DNA of 63,303 bases from Gammaproteobacteria bacterium. GTDB lineage: Bacteria; Pseudomonadota; Gammaproteobacteria; Pseudomonadales; Azotimanducaceae. Location of the stretch: assembly GCA_009837185.1 (NCBI GenBank), contig VXUA01000021.1:1-63303 (forward strand). The letters are read 5' to 3'. The first letter of the stretch is position 1. The number at the start of each line of letters is the position of its first letter. A program made the position numbers and the translations under genes. Shown here in pieces: positions 50,015 to 59,370 of this stretch. A model generated the notes under the pieces. The model had not been told where the DNA came from. It searched no databases and saw only the letters and a list, made by a program, of their open reading frames with translations.

Positions 50015-51427
50015 CTAGCTGTCGAAACGCGCTTTCAAAAAGTCTTCCAACTCATCAGGTTGCAAATCTTTCTTCATGATGCAACTTTCGTCGTCAAGCA
50101 CATATGTGTGCGGGATAAATCGAACGCCGTATTCTTGTGAAATAGGACCCCATCCGTCTTCGTTAATTTCACCTAACTGAAGCCACGGGGGTTGATGCTC
50201 TTCGATCGCTCCAGCCCAGTCTTCGTGCGTGGAATCTAACGATATTGCGACGATTTCAAAACCTTTCGCCGCATACTCGGCGTAAAGTTTTTTGAGATGT
50301 GGGAATTGCGCGACACAGGGACCACACCACGAAGCCCAAAAGTCAATCATGACGACTTCGTTCTCTGCAAGGATTGAGGTTAGATCGACGTCTGTACCTT
50401 CAAAACTTGATAAAGTAAACGTTGGTGCAAATACACCGGGTACCAAATTCTCGTCATTCGTTTGGATCATAACTCTATGTTCCAAGTGATCAATCGTTGG
50501 TTGCACTCGAGCTGCCACAATCTGGTCGTCCAATTCAGTCGCGAGTGTTCGCCATATGTTCAAGGCTTCTGCTTGTTGATTCATTCCTCCGAAAGCACCT
50601 AATTTCATCGCGAACAATCGCTTGGTATGGTCATCGGATTCCAAAACGACTTTTTCTAGCACAGCATTTCGCTTTTCAGTCATTATGTCACTCATTCGTC
50701 TCACAGATTGTGTGAGAAGAGGATATTCGTGATCGTCGTAGACGCGATCTAGAACACCGACGTAATTTGCTACCGCATAATCCTTACACTCCAAAGACGC
50801 CCAATCACGTACTTCGGCATGCTCAGAAGGTTCGCGTTCTTCTGCAAGCTCTTCTTCTTCCTCCTCTACGGCTTCAGTTTCTTCCTCGTTTGCAACTACT
50901 TCTTCTGCTTCCATTGCAGCTTGTTGCTTATCCATTCGAGCGTAAATGCTCTCCATGTAAAAGCCGTACGCAATGCTAGCATCTAGGTACTCTGGATCAC
51001 TTTCCCAACTCGAAATGAGTTCAGCATGTAAACCTTCACCCTTAGCTAGTAGGCTATGGCGCGGACCGAAAAACTCGAGGGTTAACTCACTTCCTGGTTC
51101 GATAATCGCTCGGCCCGACGACGGATATTGCTCGTCTGGCAGTTGAAGCGAAATATTCGCAATAGTCGGCTCATCCACGAAGCCTTCAAGCACAAACTTC
51201 GCATCAACCAGATCGGCACTTGCAAGCGTGACTTGCGTTGGATCGCCGTCTTCCGACAATCCGGTTGATGTTACCGTAATAGTCGCTTCTGCAAAGTCAA
51301 CAGCAATGGCGTTACTAAAGTCCCCGTTGATTGAAAAATTTGTTTCTTTCGACTCTTCTTCTCCATTAGACATGGGAATGAAAATCATGGCACCTACTGC
51401 CACCGCTGCACAAATTAGTTTTCTCAT
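50015..51427 (-). CDS. TlpA-like exported thioredoxin-fold protein with acidic linker
   Basis: 470 residues from ATG 51427, chosen because GAGGAG lies nine bases upstream and the signal peptide MRKLICAAVAVGAMIFIPMS starts there. After cleavage comes a beta domain opening with INGDFSNA (DUF4369-like). It is followed by a strongly acidic linker (ETEAVEEEEEELAEE), the motif EREPSEHAEVRDW with Cys214 in CKDYA, and a TlpA domain with WCGPC at 367-371 (FWASWCGPCVAQFPHLKKLY). Cys449 lies near the C-terminus. Probably periplasmic. Two extra cysteines could make a second redox pair. Confidence 0.8.
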   Translation of the reverse strand: MRKLICAAVAVGAMIFIPMSNGEEESKETNFSINGDFSNAIAVDFAEATITVTSTGLSEDGDPTQVTLASADLVDAKFVLEGFVDEPTIANISLQLPDEQYPSSGRAIIEPGSELTLEFFGPRHSLLAKGEGLHAELISSWESDPEYLDASIAYGFYMESIYARMDKQQAAMEAEEVVANEEETEAVEEEEEELAEEREPSEHAEVRDWASLECKDYAVANYVGVLDRVYDDHEYPLLTQSVRRMSDIMTEKRNAVLEKVVLESDDHTKRLFAMKLGAFGGMNQQAEALNIWRTLATELDDQIVAARVQPTIDHLEHRVMIQTNDENLVPGVFAPTFTLSSFEGTDVDLTSILAENEVVMIDFWASWCGPCVAQFPHLKKLYAEYAAKGFEIVAISLDSTHEDWAGAIEEHQPPWLQLGEINEDGWGPISQEYGVRFIPHTYVLDDESCIMKKDLQPDELEDFLKARFDS

Positions 51428-51694
51428 AGAAATTTTCTCCTCTAAGAATATTTGACTCAAAATAGTCATGGGAATGAGATTATAGTTCTGTTATCGGGGC
51501 TTGTTAGTATATTTTCATAGCTTCAAGCTTCTACGAAAGATCGTTAGAGAAGCTAGCCGCAATGCAATTGCTGAACAACAAAGCTGTGATCTAAAGTATG
51601 TTCGTGTAATCCTACATTCACTCTAGGAACCAATAACACCGCGCATTCATTTGGGATTGATGAAGAGTAACCCTAGGAGGCTAAATGTTTTACT
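51428..51694. other. Gap between two thioredoxin-fold genes
   Basis: 267 bases without a gene. The length allows a separate promoter for the last gene. No terminator hairpin is obvious. Confidence 0.4.
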
Positions 51695-53050
51695 TTACGA
51701 ACCTAGACGTGCTCCGAGAAAATCTAGCAATTCATCAGGTGTTAAATTTCGCTTCAAGATACACCCCTCTGAATTCAACAGGTAGTTCGCGCGGGGATAT
51801 CGAACACCAAGTAATTTTGTGATCTGCCCGTCGGAACCGTCTGGCGCATGCGCGTTGGTCCACGGAAAATTCAGTTCTTCGCTTCTTTCAATCCAATCAA
51901 TCTGATTGTCTTCAATCGAAAGGCTCACAATCTCGAAACCCTGATCGACAAAGTCTGGATAAAAGGAGCGATATCGTTCAAGTCCTACTAAACACGTCAA
52001 ACAGTAATTGTCCCATAGATCTAGAAGTACAACTGTATTTTTTTGTAAGATCGAACTAAGGGAAGTTGTGCTTTGATCCATCAGAGTTACGTCGACAGAA
52101 GGAAAGAGCGTTCCAAGTTTCAAAGCTTCGTATGCCAATCGTCGCTCTTGTTGCCTGTGGAATCGGGTCAAAGGAAGTTCAACGCGTTCCTCAACAACGT
52201 GATCTGGAAGCTCTGATTCCAACTCCGTAAAAATCTGTACAAGCTCTCCTTCCTCGATAGAAAAACCTCGTTCAATGAGCAGTAGTTGTTCAATAGGGTC
52301 CGTCGATGAATCTAGCAGAGTGCGGACGTACTGATCGTATTCTCGCTCATAAAACTCGTCCAACTGTTTTCGTGCCTCATTGATTGCTTCCGACTCTTCT
52401 AAGAGGTTAGGATTAAAAAACCTGCTGCGCCAGGATCGCTCATATTCGCCAGCATAATCCGTACAGTTCATGTTTTCCCAGTCCAATACTCTTGCGTGTA
52501 CCGAAGGTTCACGTTCCGTATCAGAGGACGAATCATCCTCGTCCGGAGGATGAGAACCACTCAATCTGTCAATTTCAGCTTGTTGCCTGAGTCTCTCTAG
52601 TTTCTCCTGCAATTCACGCTCTTCCAGTTCAACTTCTTTGGACCGAACGAAAAGGTGGGCATACACTCCTTCCGACTCTACCCGAAATAAGAAGTCAGAC
52701 TCGTCGACAACATCAAGGGTGTAATGTGTCCCTCTTTCAATTATTAACGAACGGCCCGAGAGGGTGACACGTTCTGGGTCAGGATGTCTTATAGAGACAT
52801 AGGCCCATCGTGGTATTTTTTCGTCGTAAGAAAGATCTACTTTTAAAGTATCTTCTTCTACAACACCGGATCCAAATACAACCGGTTCCTCCAACAAACG
52901 AGAGTAGTAACTAAGTTCCACTGCGACTCCATCGAAGGCTCCTTCATACTCTGTGAAATCTCCTGACAAAACACCCTTACTCGACCCGCAAGCAGTCAGT
53001 AGTGTTAGCAAAACTACGCTGAGAAAAGCCGGTAAGAATGCGGTTCTCAT
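51695..53050 (-). CDS. TlpA-like lipoprotein with CLTC active site
   Basis: 451 residues. Lipoprotein signal MRTAFLPAFLSVVLLTLL ending LTAC-G. A beta domain (LSGDFTEYEGAFDGVAVELS) is followed by a charged helical linker and the motif EREPSVHARVLDW with Cys196 in CTDYA, shared with the preceding paralogue. The TlpA domain has the unusual active site CLTC (350-353, LWDNYCLTCLVGL) and lacks the usual Trp before the first Cys. Cys430 near the end is conserved with the paralogue. The altered active site should change its redox potential, and a disulfide-receiving role is inferred. Confidence 0.75.
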   Translation of the reverse strand: MRTAFLPAFLSVVLLTLLTACGSSKGVLSGDFTEYEGAFDGVAVELSYYSRLLEEPVVFGSGVVEEDTLKVDLSYDEKIPRWAYVSIRHPDPERVTLSGRSLIIERGTHYTLDVVDESDFLFRVESEGVYAHLFVRSKEVELEERELQEKLERLRQQAEIDRLSGSHPPDEDDSSSDTEREPSVHARVLDWENMNCTDYAGEYERSWRSRFFNPNLLEESEAINEARKQLDEFYEREYDQYVRTLLDSSTDPIEQLLLIERGFSIEEGELVQIFTELESELPDHVVEERVELPLTRFHRQQERRLAYEALKLGTLFPSVDVTLMDQSTTSLSSILQKNTVVLLDLWDNYCLTCLVGLERYRSFYPDFVDQGFEIVSLSIEDNQIDWIERSEELNFPWTNAHAPDGSDGQITKLLGVRYPRANYLLNSEGCILKRNLTPDELLDFLGARLGS

Positions 53051-53128
53051 AGTCGTTTATGAACCTCTATCAACAAAGGTTTATAGTAATCTGCTGATCT
53101 CATGAAGCTCTACAGTCGATAGGCTGAA

Positions 53129-54400
53129 CTATAGTAGCTTGTCTTCGAGTACTTCGTCTAGTTTGTGTCCGCGTAAGTCGAGCGCGACAATTTTCCCGGT
53201 GCTGGCATCAAATAAGTAGTTCGCTGGTACCCCAGTCACGCTATATTTTTTCGCAGCGTCAGCTTCCTGACCCATACCAAGGTTTGGCCAAGGTAATTCT
53301 TCCTCTTCAGAAGCTAATTCCCAGTCTTCCTTGGAATTGTCAATCGTGAACGACACGATTTCAAATCCCTTGTCTTTGAATCGCTCGTACGCTTTTTTCA
53401 TGTGTGGTATTTCCACCCGACACGGTCCGCACCAAGAAGCCCAAAACTCCAACAACACTAGGCTCTTTTCTTGCTGGAGCTCGTTGAGCGTCACCGATTC
53501 ACCATTAATGTATTCAGCGGTGAAATCAACTATCTCGGTACCAACTGCGATTTGATCCTGTGCGAGTTCTTTAGCAATACGGTCTTGTGCCTCGATAGAC
53601 TTAGCCTTTACCCATTCGTCCTTTGGCATGTCATCGGCTAGTGCTACCAGTGCTTCCCAGTACCAGTCACCAACCAGCCAACTGACTTGTAGCGCGAGTT
53701 TGCGAACTTGCGGTTCCTCGTGTGTGGTTGCGACGGTTGACAACCCCGCAACTTCTAATTCAAGCAACTCGTTCGCAACTGCGGACAGTTCATCAATTCG
53801 AGCTCGATATTGTTCTTCAGTTTCTCCCTCTGGAGAGGCGCGAAGTTGTCGTTGGGTGTGTTGCGCGGTTACATACTCGTCGCTCAGTTTCCAACTATTG
53901 ATCACTTCATCATTGTAGTGTCCGCCGTCGACTTCGAATTGACGATTCTGGTCCATCGTAATCGTCAATTCACCCGGTTCCAATATAAACTGTTGACCCT
54001 TCGTCGGCGCGAGTTTCATTCCCTCTGCTGTGGTTGCATCCAAAACGTAAAAGTACACTCGGTGCGGTTGTGCAACTTCTGCGGTCAAGGTAAACCCTCC
54101 ATCCGCACTGATCGGAGCTTCAGCGACGATATCTATCGAATCTTCGATCGAAGACGCTGCACCGCTTGAAGTACTAGCTGCCATCATCATCGATGAACCT
54201 TGACTCTCTGAGTCGTCTTTTTGCTTCGGCGTCCAAACGACAAACCGTCCGTTGCTATAAGCTTCGGAAAAATCTCCAGAGATCGTTACCGATGATGACT
54301 CCTCTTCATTCGAGGTTCCGCAGCCATTGAGTAGAAGAGACAGAGTGCAAGTGAGTACCACTACACCAACGCACAACGCAGACTGTTCTCGTGATTTCAT
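53129..54400 (-). CDS. TlpA-like lipoprotein with DUF4369-like N-terminus
   Basis: 423 residues. The signal sequence has lipobox LNGC-G near residue 27. A beta domain (ISGDFSEAYSNGRFVVWTPK) is followed by a helical spacer and a TlpA domain with WCGPC at 323-327 (LEFWASWCGPCRVEIPHMKK). The loop before the cis-Pro reads SVTGVPANYLFD. Unlike the two downstream paralogues it lacks the CxDYA cysteine and the C-terminal cysteine. It starts 45 bases after the TonB receptor gene, so they are probably co-transcribed. Confidence 0.8.
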   Translation of the reverse strand: MKSREQSALCVGVVVLTCTLSLLLNGCGTSNEEESSSVTISGDFSEAYSNGRFVVWTPKQKDDSESQGSSMMMAASTSSGAASSIEDSIDIVAEAPISADGGFTLTAEVAQPHRVYFYVLDATTAEGMKLAPTKGQQFILEPGELTITMDQNRQFEVDGGHYNDEVINSWKLSDEYVTAQHTQRQLRASPEGETEEQYRARIDELSAVANELLELEVAGLSTVATTHEEPQVRKLALQVSWLVGDWYWEALVALADDMPKDEWVKAKSIEAQDRIAKELAQDQIAVGTEIVDFTAEYINGESVTLNELQQEKSLVLLEFWASWCGPCRVEIPHMKKAYERFKDKGFEIVSFTIDNSKEDWELASEEEELPWPNLGMGQEADAAKKYSVTGVPANYLFDASTGKIVALDLRGHKLDEVLEDKLL

Positions 54401-54444
54401 TGGTCTCTTCTACTCAAAATATTCATACGTTTTGGCCAAGCTTC

Positions 54445-57429
54445 TTAGCGTCGTCCCAATGGAAAGTACACCGAAAAGTTGAAGACGCGCCCATAAAGCG
54501 GTGATGCATCGGGACTTGACGGCAGCAGTTTTTCACCCGCTTCGTTCCTAATGTCTGTTACCCCGTATTCGTCAAATGCGTTGTTGACGACAACCGAGAC
54601 TCGTCCACCTTCCAAGAACGCAGGCATTTCCAAAAATCCATCAGGAATGATGTGATACGTCACACTTAAATCAACCAAATTTGGTGGTGTGTATTCACGC
54701 GAGACCCCACCAAATATAGTCTTAGTACTTGATCTGGTGGAATAGTCGAAATTAAACTCCACTCCCAGAAAATACCAACCGGCATTCAGGTTGGTGGAAC
54801 TCTTAGAAACTACACCAACTGCGGTCGTACCTTCAGCTTCCCCTACGACACTAATGACTGCATTATTCATTGGGTCGTCTGGATCAATGACATAGTCATA
54901 AGAATTTATCACTGAATGTCGGGCACGAACATCAAACTCGCCAAAGTCAGTGGATTTAGTCCACCGAGCAGAAAAGTCGATTCCATTACGATCCACCGAG
55001 GACACATTGATCCAACGTCTTTCTTGGACATATTCATCAGTCTCTGGAATATAGGTCACGTCACTCGGCAAATTGTTCGGATCGACAATGAAATTCGCCA
55101 ATCTATTGATTCGATTGAAATATTGGACGTCGCTAAAAGTAGCGTTAAGCGTTAAGTTTGGTACGAAATCCGGCATCACCGTTACGCCGAGACTTTGAGT
55201 GTCGGCGGTTTCAGAGAGCAAATCGGGGTTCCCACCTTCTATGATGGTGATTCCTACTTGTTGCAAGTTACCATCTGGTTGTTGCAAGAACAGGCCACGG
55301 AATGGTGGACTTGGACCCATCGCGGATTGTCGCAAAAGTTGATTTAATTGTGGTGCGACAAATGCAGTTTGAAAGTTGTATTTGACTTCAACCATCTCGT
55401 GCGGAACCCAAACCATGCCGATACCCCAAGAGCTTTCCGCACCGGGGTCAGGTAAACCTTCCGGCGTGACGTTACCCTCAATAGGATTGACATAGGTAAC
55501 CTCGGGATCGTCATAAATGTCATGACGCAACGATAAACTCATCGTCAAGCGTTGTGCCCACTGTTGTGCGTTTGCACTACCGATAAGCGGTACCACTCCT
55601 TCTGCGAAAATCGCTGAGTTTGTGCGTTCAGCTTCGGTGTTGAACTGAGAAATGTCGCTAATGGGAGAAGCATCAACTGCGCCGATTTGAAACTCAGAGG
55701 AACTCTCGAGCGTCAAAGTTTGTCGTGAAAGACCAAGAACCGCTCGTACGGTTCCACCCGGTAGTTCATACAGTACCGAACGGATCAACCCTTCTAGACG
55801 GAATTGACGATTTAAACCGGTCGCCACCAATGGTTCATCAGAAATGAACGCAGAAATGTCTCCAAAAGGATCTACTGCCGGCGGCGGCGGGACGGACACT
55901 CGGCACAAACCAAAACCAAACGTACCACCCTTCGCTAAGCATGATTCTTGAGTTTCACCGAATAAGAACTGCGTCTGTGGAGTTTCTCCATCGGAGTTCA
56001 TACCTGCGCGGAGCCCCGCCCGGTCGAAGTCCAAGTGTCGCCATGTCGTAGAATCATCTGACGATTGACCCAAATTTGCTTCAACCGTGATCCTGTCGTT
56101 TATTCTGCCTCTTACTTCAATATTGAAATCGAGTTGGACTGCTTCAGTTTCGGTATAGGGCTGTTCATAATCCCGGCGCTGGCCACGTAAATGAATGGCC
56201 CGATCAAATGGGTTATTAGGATTATTCGCGGCAAGCGTTTCTCCATTGAACGCAATATAACCTCGATTGTTTAATACATCTCGGGTTTCCTGACGGATCT
56301 GCCCTTCGACAGTCCAATATTGATCCAATTCCCAGTACGCGCCAAAGGTAACGCTTTCTCGATTAACGTCCGGTAGTACTGTGTAGCCTTCTTGGGTTTC
56401 TGCACCCCAATTCGGTGCTGCGGTTCTCCAAATGTTGATGTCATTGATACTTGTGGCAGCGTCAAAGTCCTCCGGTAAAATGGCGTGAGTTAACGGTTCA
56501 CCAGTTTCTTTGAAATTATCGGCCAAGCCATTAAACCTTGGCACGGTAACGATTTCAGGTCCACGCCAGCTACCCAAATCAACGCGATACGCGATAGGCA
56601 GTGCTGTTCCGTCAGATAGACAACAAAACCGAACATCCAACAAAGGTCCCGGGAATAGAGATTGCTGAAAGATGGTGATATCCTCTCGATCGGAGGCGTC
56701 CAAACCGGTGTGGGTAGACTTCTGAAACGAAGCTCTAATGTTCATCGCTCCGACTTGTTCGGAGAAGTTCACGCCGAAACGCGATTCGTTATAACCAGCG
56801 GTGGTTGGCGAATTGTAGTCCGCGGTCACTTCAATGCCTTCGTATTGTTTCTTCATGATGACGTTGACCACACCACCAACAGCATCAGGTCCGTAAATCG
56901 CCGATGCTCCATCCAGCACGATCTCAATTCTCTCTACCTGATTAAGCGGAATCGACGAAACGTCAGTTACGCCGCCGAGAATTCCATGGTGACCTACTCG
57001 CTTACCGTCCACAAGAACCAAGGTCGACTCACTGCCGAGTCCTCTTAAGTTAACGGTGGAACTTGCAGCAAAATTTGTTACGTTGTTGAGATCACTTCCA
57101 AAGCGTTCCGTCGTAGGATTCAAGTTTTGCGGTAATTGGCGAAGCACTCTCTCCAAAGTCTGTTCGCCCGACGCACGAATTTCCTCCCCGTCGAGAATCA
57201 CTATCTGACCAGCAATTTCACCTAACGTTTCTGCGACATTCGACCCCGTAGCGACTACGGTCGGCATGTCTTCTTCTTCCTCCTCTTCGTCTTCGTCCGT
57301 TTCGGCGTCCTCGTCTTGGGCAAGACTCAGGCTAGACAAACAAAAAGCCACAACAAATACGAGAGCCCATTTTGAAACAGAGCCCATACGTACCGTTGTT
57401 CGTTGAAAAAACTCGTCAAAGTATTTCAT
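54445..57429 (-). CDS. TonB-dependent outer-membrane receptor
   Basis: 994 residues. Signal peptide MGSVSKWALVFVVAFCLSSL (an ATG 14 codons in may be the real start; the first has AAGGAT upstream), then a very acidic stretch (AETDEDEEEEEEDMP). A plug domain follows (PTVVATGSNVAETLG, LRGLGSESTLVLVDGKRVGH, IEIVLDGASAIYGPDAVGGV) and then a 22-strand-type barrel ending in aromatic-rich VFNFSVYFPLGRR. Four cysteines lie in extracellular-type loops (RFCCLSD, SCLAKGG, GLCRV). Such receptors import large ligands using TonB energy. The ligand here is unknown. First gene of the receptor/thioredoxin group. Confidence 0.92.
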   Translation of the reverse strand: MKYFDEFFQRTTVRMGSVSKWALVFVVAFCLSSLSLAQDEDAETDEDEEEEEEDMPTVVATGSNVAETLGEIAGQIVILDGEEIRASGEQTLERVLRQLPQNLNPTTERFGSDLNNVTNFAASSTVNLRGLGSESTLVLVDGKRVGHHGILGGVTDVSSIPLNQVERIEIVLDGASAIYGPDAVGGVVNVIMKKQYEGIEVTADYNSPTTAGYNESRFGVNFSEQVGAMNIRASFQKSTHTGLDASDREDITIFQQSLFPGPLLDVRFCCLSDGTALPIAYRVDLGSWRGPEIVTVPRFNGLADNFKETGEPLTHAILPEDFDAATSINDINIWRTAAPNWGAETQEGYTVLPDVNRESVTFGAYWELDQYWTVEGQIRQETRDVLNNRGYIAFNGETLAANNPNNPFDRAIHLRGQRRDYEQPYTETEAVQLDFNIEVRGRINDRITVEANLGQSSDDSTTWRHLDFDRAGLRAGMNSDGETPQTQFLFGETQESCLAKGGTFGFGLCRVSVPPPPAVDPFGDISAFISDEPLVATGLNRQFRLEGLIRSVLYELPGGTVRAVLGLSRQTLTLESSSEFQIGAVDASPISDISQFNTEAERTNSAIFAEGVVPLIGSANAQQWAQRLTMSLSLRHDIYDDPEVTYVNPIEGNVTPEGLPDPGAESSWGIGMVWVPHEMVEVKYNFQTAFVAPQLNQLLRQSAMGPSPPFRGLFLQQPDGNLQQVGITIIEGGNPDLLSETADTQSLGVTVMPDFVPNLTLNATFSDVQYFNRINRLANFIVDPNNLPSDVTYIPETDEYVQERRWINVSSVDRNGIDFSARWTKSTDFGEFDVRARHSVINSYDYVIDPDDPMNNAVISVVGEAEGTTAVGVVSKSSTNLNAGWYFLGVEFNFDYSTRSSTKTIFGGVSREYTPPNLVDLSVTYHIIPDGFLEMPAFLEGGRVSVVVNNAFDEYGVTDIRNEAGEKLLPSSPDASPLYGRVFNFSVYFPLGRR

Positions 57430-57577
57430 AGTTGATTATCCTTGGTAAATATAGCGTTGATTGTACTCAAATTACCTGCGTGACGTACAAAAATTTAAGA
57501 ACAAATTGAATCACCTGAAGACACATCAAAGTATCTGCAAATTTGGATGGTGAGTGGTGTCTAGAAGCACTCGTTGG

Positions 57578-57889
57578 TTACGACCACCAACGCCACCAAA
57601 GCTCGAAATTTCCGTCCAACCACCCGGGGAGCGTGTCAAAAATCGACGCAACGACAATAAACAGTACGGCGACGACACTCATAACGAGAGACACTGGATA
57701 CGCTTTTCTCATTCCAAACGCGAAAATCATCCAAACCAAAGCAAATGTCTTGGTTAATACAGCATCAAATCCAGGTGCGACGATGAATGCAAATAGCGCA
57801 AGTAGCGTTCCTCCAACTACAAGTACATTCGTGAATTCTTGTACGCCCCTCTCAGACACTTCATGTTCGTGTTCGGTATGCGTGTTCAA
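57578..57889 (-). CDS. Small membrane protein
   Basis: 103 residues from TTG 57889, with GGAG eight bases upstream. The N-terminus is His/Glu-rich (HTEHEHEVSERG) and is followed by about three hydrophobic segments (VLVVGGTLLALFAFIVAPGF, FALVWMIFAFGM, VSLVMSVVAVLFIVVASIF). It ends NFELWWRWWS. Not recognised. 148 bases before the TonB receptor on the same strand. Confidence 0.5.
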   Translation of the reverse strand: MNTHTEHEHEVSERGVQEFTNVLVVGGTLLALFAFIVAPGFDAVLTKTFALVWMIFAFGMRKAYPVSLVMSVVAVLFIVVASIFDTLPGWLDGNFELWWRWWS

Positions 57890-58032
57890 ATATAGTCTCC
57901 TAAGTGAATTCTCGTTTGCAAGGTCGATAATTTTAAATGCACTTATTGATTTGACATCGTCGCCGTTTCGGATTCAATAAACAAATATCGAGCACAGTCG
58001 TCCGAACGATGACCTCACAATCGGAAGTGACG

Positions 58033-58974
58033 TCACCGAGAGTTACCTCCGATATGTCGAGTTGCGACTAGCCCGATCGTGAGATACGACCAAGACTTAA
58101 ACACAAAATCTGATTCAAAAGGGGTCCTTCCATCGGCGATTACCGGTGCATGACTTCGAATAGTCGTCCACAGTGCCTTATCATGCTCTACATCGTCTAC
58201 AACCCGCCAGGTAACCCGTACACCTAGAGTCAGATCCTGTCCAACATCTATGTCGACGCCAGCGATAAAGCTGTGCGTTAGCGTACTTTCTTGGATAGAT
58301 TCCTCGATGGCACTCAGCGAACCTGCTGCATTCAATTTTGCTTCGATGGGCCAATCTACGGGAAACGGCACGTCTAGGTACCCTTCATCCACAGTTTTTC
58401 GTAGGAACTCTTGCTCGTAGTTGAAATCCAGAGAAGCAACTCCCAAACCTGCTCCTAGGTATCCGGACCAACCCGAACCGGTAGCCAAGTCGAAATTTAA
58501 CAACACATTCAGACCAAAGATAGAAGTTCCCTGGTCGTCGTACGAATTGTTAGGAAGTTGAAATTGAGACCATTCATTGGTTTTGCTGAGAATCGCACTG
58601 TCTCCGCTAATTGCAAGGGGTAATAGCTGCTTTGAACTTCCAAACTGGTTGCGCTCGAAAAAACCTTCGACCCGCCAGGACCCAAAGATCCGACCATATG
58701 CTATACTGGTGAACCAACCTCCTTCAGGTTCGAACAAGCCCGCATAAGCTCGTTGACGTTGATTCAGAGCACATGCACCGTCGGTAGGTGCGTCGCTTGA
58801 ATCGGGGTATAACACCGAGTCGCAATACGTTGGATGCCCGATGTGTATTACGTCAACGTCGATTTCAGATTGAGTGGTTGCTAGTCCCAATTGCAGACTG
58901 ACATAGGAATCAGCTCCAAGAGGTGTAGACACGATAACTAATAGTAAAAGACCGAATATACGCCTAACGTTCAT
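58033..58974 (-). CDS. Outer-membrane beta-barrel-like protein
   Basis: 313 residues from ATG 58974, chosen because the signal peptide MNVRRIFGLLLLVIVSTPLG starts there. The rest alternates strands (YVSLQLGLATTQSEIDVDVI, SGYLGAGLGVASLDFNYEQE, TLGVRVTWRVVDDVEHDK) and closes with YLTIGLVATRHIGG, like small OmpA/opacity-type barrels. There are two cysteines in an early loop. Function unknown. Confidence 0.6.
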   Translation of the reverse strand: MNVRRIFGLLLLVIVSTPLGADSYVSLQLGLATTQSEIDVDVIHIGHPTYCDSVLYPDSSDAPTDGACALNQRQRAYAGLFEPEGGWFTSIAYGRIFGSWRVEGFFERNQFGSSKQLLPLAISGDSAILSKTNEWSQFQLPNNSYDDQGTSIFGLNVLLNFDLATGSGWSGYLGAGLGVASLDFNYEQEFLRKTVDEGYLDVPFPVDWPIEAKLNAAGSLSAIEESIQESTLTHSFIAGVDIDVGQDLTLGVRVTWRVVDDVEHDKALWTTIRSHAPVIADGRTPFESDFVFKSWSYLTIGLVATRHIGGNSR

Positions 58975-59370
58975 ATGTATACCTAAATCACGCTCATGAC
59001 CAAAAACACTTATTTTGGTCATTCCGGCAACTATAAGAGGGTTTTTGTCTCAAGAGTCAGCTATCAAGGTTTTTCCTGAGAGGTCTGTTAGTGCAATACA
59101 CGTGAAGATATCTAGGCGCTACAAAATTTCTAAAAGCACATTTCCGGACTCAGCCAACACTAAAGTTCGCTTTGAATACTGCGAAGTTAGCGTGAAGGAT
59201 TATTAAGAGAGAACTGAAGATAGAGTATGAATTGTGCAATGTGATTGAGTGGAGTCGAGTTCCTCAAATTTATCGGCCTTCTAATCGAAGAATTCCTTTA
59301 GGACGATATAGGTTTGCACATCTTCGAGTCCGAATCGGTACACAAACAGTATGAAGACTTACCGTACAGA
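58975..59370. other. Gene-free stretch before gdhA stop
   Basis: About 400 bases. A 63-codon frame at 59015 has no ribosome-binding site or recognisable sequence. No terminator hairpin for gdhA is evident. Confidence 0.4.
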
